Notes under the pieces: model-generated
The model's input: the letters and a program-made list of their open reading frames with translations, nothing else
The model's database searches: none
What the model was told of the DNA's origin: nothing
Shown: one piece after another, positions 14,781 through 16,025 of the stretch
Layout of the letters: the number at the start of each line of letters is the position of its first letter
How positions within the stretch are numbered: position 1 is the stretch's first letter
Assembly: GCA_039029915.1 (NCBI GenBank)
Contig: JBCCFD010000142.1
Span: 1-16,025 of the forward strand
Source: QQUD01 sp039029915
Lineage (GTDB): Bacteria > Chloroflexota > Anaerolineae > Promineifilales > Promineifilaceae
Direction of reading: 5' to 3'
DNA length: 16,025 nucleotides
Made by a program: the position numbers and the translations under genes

Positions 14781-15311
14781 TTACAAAAACTTCTTTACCC
14801 GATGCGTGCCGTTGGATTCAAAATAATATTTATAAAACTCGCTGGGGGATAGGTCCATACTGGCCTGTAGGTCGTATAGCGCTTGGCGATTGGCAACTTC
14901 AACGGCCGGCACAACTTCAAATTGCCACGCCACCCCAGAACGGCCGTTTAAGGCATCATCCACTTGATATCTGTGCCACCAAAACATTAGCTCGGGTAAA
15001 TTGGACGGGTCAAAAAATTGAATGTCAAGCACTTCATCAGGCTGTGGGGCCAGCGAGCCACCAACAATTTCGGCCGTGAAAAGGTGGAGGTGCATTGTGG
15101 CGTCACCGCCAATCCGCGAGTAAACGCCAACGTAGCGCGTAAGTGCAACATCAACCCCCACTTCCTCCCTTGCTTCACGAATCGCTGCTTCAGCAACCGA
15201 TTCCCCTTCATCAACATGACCACCCGGAAGGCACCAGATTTCCCAGTCTGAACGCAAGGTCATTAACACTTTATTCTCTTTAATAATGGCAACAGTAGCC
15301 CCAACTTTCAT
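14781..15311 (-). CDS. Nudix hydrolase (176 aa)
   Basis: Hydrolyses a nucleoside diphosphate linked to some other group; the substrate is not readable. The Nudix box is complete at residues 31-53 (G-x5-E-x7-R-E-x2-E-E-x-G-V) with catalytic Glu46, Glu49 and Glu50. The N-terminal strand VGATVAIIKENKVLMTLR and WCLPGGH are typical. The C-terminal third (WHRYQVDDALNGRSGVAWQ onward) is an extension beyond the core domain. GGAG stands 7-9 bases before the ATG at 15311. Upstream lies an 89-base spacer with a long hairpin, then the DUF1501 gene in the same direction. Confidence 0.95.
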   Translation of the reverse strand: MKVGATVAIIKENKVLMTLRSDWEIWCLPGGHVDEGESVAEAAIREAREEVGVDVALTRYVGVYSRIGGDATMHLHLFTAEIVGGSLAPQPDEVLDIQFFDPSNLPELMFWWHRYQVDDALNGRSGVAWQFEVVPAVEVANRQALYDLQASMDLSPSEFYKYYFESNGTHRVKKFL

Positions 15312-15324
15312 AGCATCTCCATGG

Positions 15325-15391
15325 ATTGGGTAATAGATAATTAAGATTTTAATGCATATATCAAATGATGCACTAACTATCTATACCCAAT
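15325..15391. repeat. AT-rich hairpin between the DUF1501 and Nudix genes
   Basis: Outer arms ATTGGGTAATAGATA (15325-15339) and TATCTATACCCAAT (15378-15391) pair over 14 bases with one bulged A. Inner pairs TTA/TAA (15341-15343, 15374-15376) and TGCAT/ATGCA (15353-15357, 15368-15372) continue the stem. No T tract follows on the minus strand, so an operator or leader structure is as likely as a terminator. A weak minus-strand promoter (TTGATA, 17 bases, ATTATC) overlaps it. Confidence 0.55.
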
Positions 15392-15400
15392 AACCACGGC

Positions 15401-16025
15401 TTAATTATTGCCATTCATGACAACGGGCAAATACGCTTGGCTGACAATTTCATTCGGTTGTAGTGGTCGATGCAAAAATCCAAGCGGGGTCCGATCAGAG
15501 CCGTTAACGTCATAAAAGCGACCAATATTCGGGAAGACTGTGGACAGTTCGGATGGATCAACCCCAAACCAGAGCGCCATTTCTCCAAAATATTCATCAC
15601 AAGAGGTTGTCGGAATCAATCGACCGCGTCCTGTGTCGAGGGGGTTGTCTTCATACAGGGCTGGGTATTCACCATACAGCTTATTGCCGTTGACAGCTCC
15701 ACCCATGACCATGTGATTGCCGCCCCATGCGTGATCAGACCCTTGCCCGTTTGAAGTTAAAGTTCGGCCAAAATCACTGGCGGTAAAGGTTGTAACGTTG
15801 TCGTAGACGCCTAGTTCGATAAGGGCATCCTGAAATGATTTAAGCCCCTTGCTAACTACTGAAAGCATCGCCATCTGATTGTCAAGGACTTCATCATGGT
15901 GATCCCAGCCACCAAATAGTACAAAATAGGTTTGGCGTTTAAATCCCATCGCTTGCCTTGCTGAGATGGAGCGGGCGATCATGGCAAGATTATTGGAAAA
16001 GTCGTTGTCGTCGAATGGTGTGCTA
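15401..16025 (-). CDS. DUF1501 domain protein, C-terminal part (5' end outside window)
   Basis: The frame is open to the right edge, so the gene starts beyond the window; about 208 residues are seen. DUF1501 proteins are usually exported by the Tat route and relate to the alkaline phosphatase/sulfatase fold; their reactions are mostly unproven. Signatures: FVLFGGWDHHDEV, the FGRTLTSNGQGSDHAWGGNH segment, MVMGGAVNGNKLYGEYP, and TSCDEYFGEMALWFGVDPSEL. The last residues, YLPVVMNGNN, resemble a short Y-L-P-hydrophobic tail that I associate with many secreted Chloroflexi proteins, a possible sorting signal. The stop is followed by the hairpin at 15325-15391. Confidence 0.93.
   Translation of the reverse strand, partial: STPFDDNDFSNNLAMIARSISARQAMGFKRQTYFVLFGGWDHHDEVLDNQMAMLSVVSKGLKSFQDALIELGVYDNVTTFTASDFGRTLTSNGQGSDHAWGGNHMVMGGAVNGNKLYGEYPALYEDNPLDTGRGRLIPTTSCDEYFGEMALWFGVDPSELSTVFPNIGRFYDVNGSDRTPLGFLHRPLQPNEIVSQAYLPVVMNGNN

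Larger units (their letters stand above)
762..14948. repeat. Dispersed palindrome family AACGGCCGTT (24 core copies)
   Basis: By hand count the 8-base core ACGGCCGT occurs 24 times. The full 10-base palindrome AACGGCCGTT occurs 16 times, starting at 762, 1083, 1437, 1929, 2548, 3368, 5454, 6345, 8352, 9068, 11178, 11829, 12173, 13396, 13601 and 14939. Core copies with an altered end base start at 3622, 4716, 4857, 8075, 8383, 9784, 11323 and 11526. All lie within genes, on both strands. At this base composition I estimate well under one chance copy of the core. Confidence 0.95.

Noticed and set aside
14774..14793. Terminator between the converging DUF4287 and Nudix genes
   Set aside because: GAAG-TTTT pairs with AAAA-CTTC, but the stem is short, bulged, and overlaps the Nudix stop codon; too weak to call.

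Overview
The window looks like chromosomal DNA of a Chloroflexota (Chloroflexi) bacterium of the Anaerolineae/Caldilineae type. This rests on the protein set: RNase Y, RecX, PduO-type adenosyltransferase, CobS, CobU, an M3 oligopeptidase, a CcmD-like microprotein, 'dust-like' lipoproteins and a DUF1501 protein ending in a YLPVVM tail. A second clue is a strongly over-represented palindrome, AACGGCCGTT, scattered through the genes. The lineage is an inference. The base composition is moderate, and nothing in the window looks like a large foreign island.

Layout, left to right. (1) 1-3.9 kb, plus strand: the 3' part of an M3 oligoendopeptidase, then two single-span membrane or exported proteins. 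One is of unknown family and the other is a probable seven-bladed FG-GAP propeller. (2) 3.9-8.0 kb, minus strand: recA, recX and rny, in that transcription order. They are separated by long spacers rich in hairpins. A strong hairpin sits only 6 bases before the recX start codon. (3) 8.0-10.4 kb, plus strand: a double GNAT acetyltransferase, a glycine-rich polytopic membrane protein and a pterin carbinolamine dehydratase, packed like an operon. (4) 10.4-10.6 kb: an initiator tRNA-fMet on the minus strand with a near-perfect sigma-70 promoter and a bidirectional terminator. (5) 10.6-12.4 kb, plus strand: a tight cobalamin operon (PduO-type adenosyltransferase, cobS, cobU) covering corrinoid adenosylation and nucleotide-loop assembly. 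(6) 12.6-14.1 kb, plus strand: a 51-residue CcmD-like protein and two paralogous lipoproteins. (7) 14.1-14.2 kb: an 81-bp MITE-like nested inverted repeat. (8) 14.2-14.8 kb, plus strand: a DUF4287/DUF5655 protein. (9) 14.8-16.0 kb, minus strand: a Nudix hydrolase and the 3' part of a DUF1501 protein.

No phage, CRISPR array, toxin-antitoxin pair, restriction system or defence island is visible. The most unusual signal is the dispersed 8-10 bp palindrome: 24 copies of ACGGCCGT, 16 of them the full AACGGCCGTT, all inside genes. It resembles the HIP1 octamer of cyanobacteria in behaviour but not in sequence. Secondary points of interest are the hairpin controlling recX, the structured spacers around recX, and the MITE-like element.
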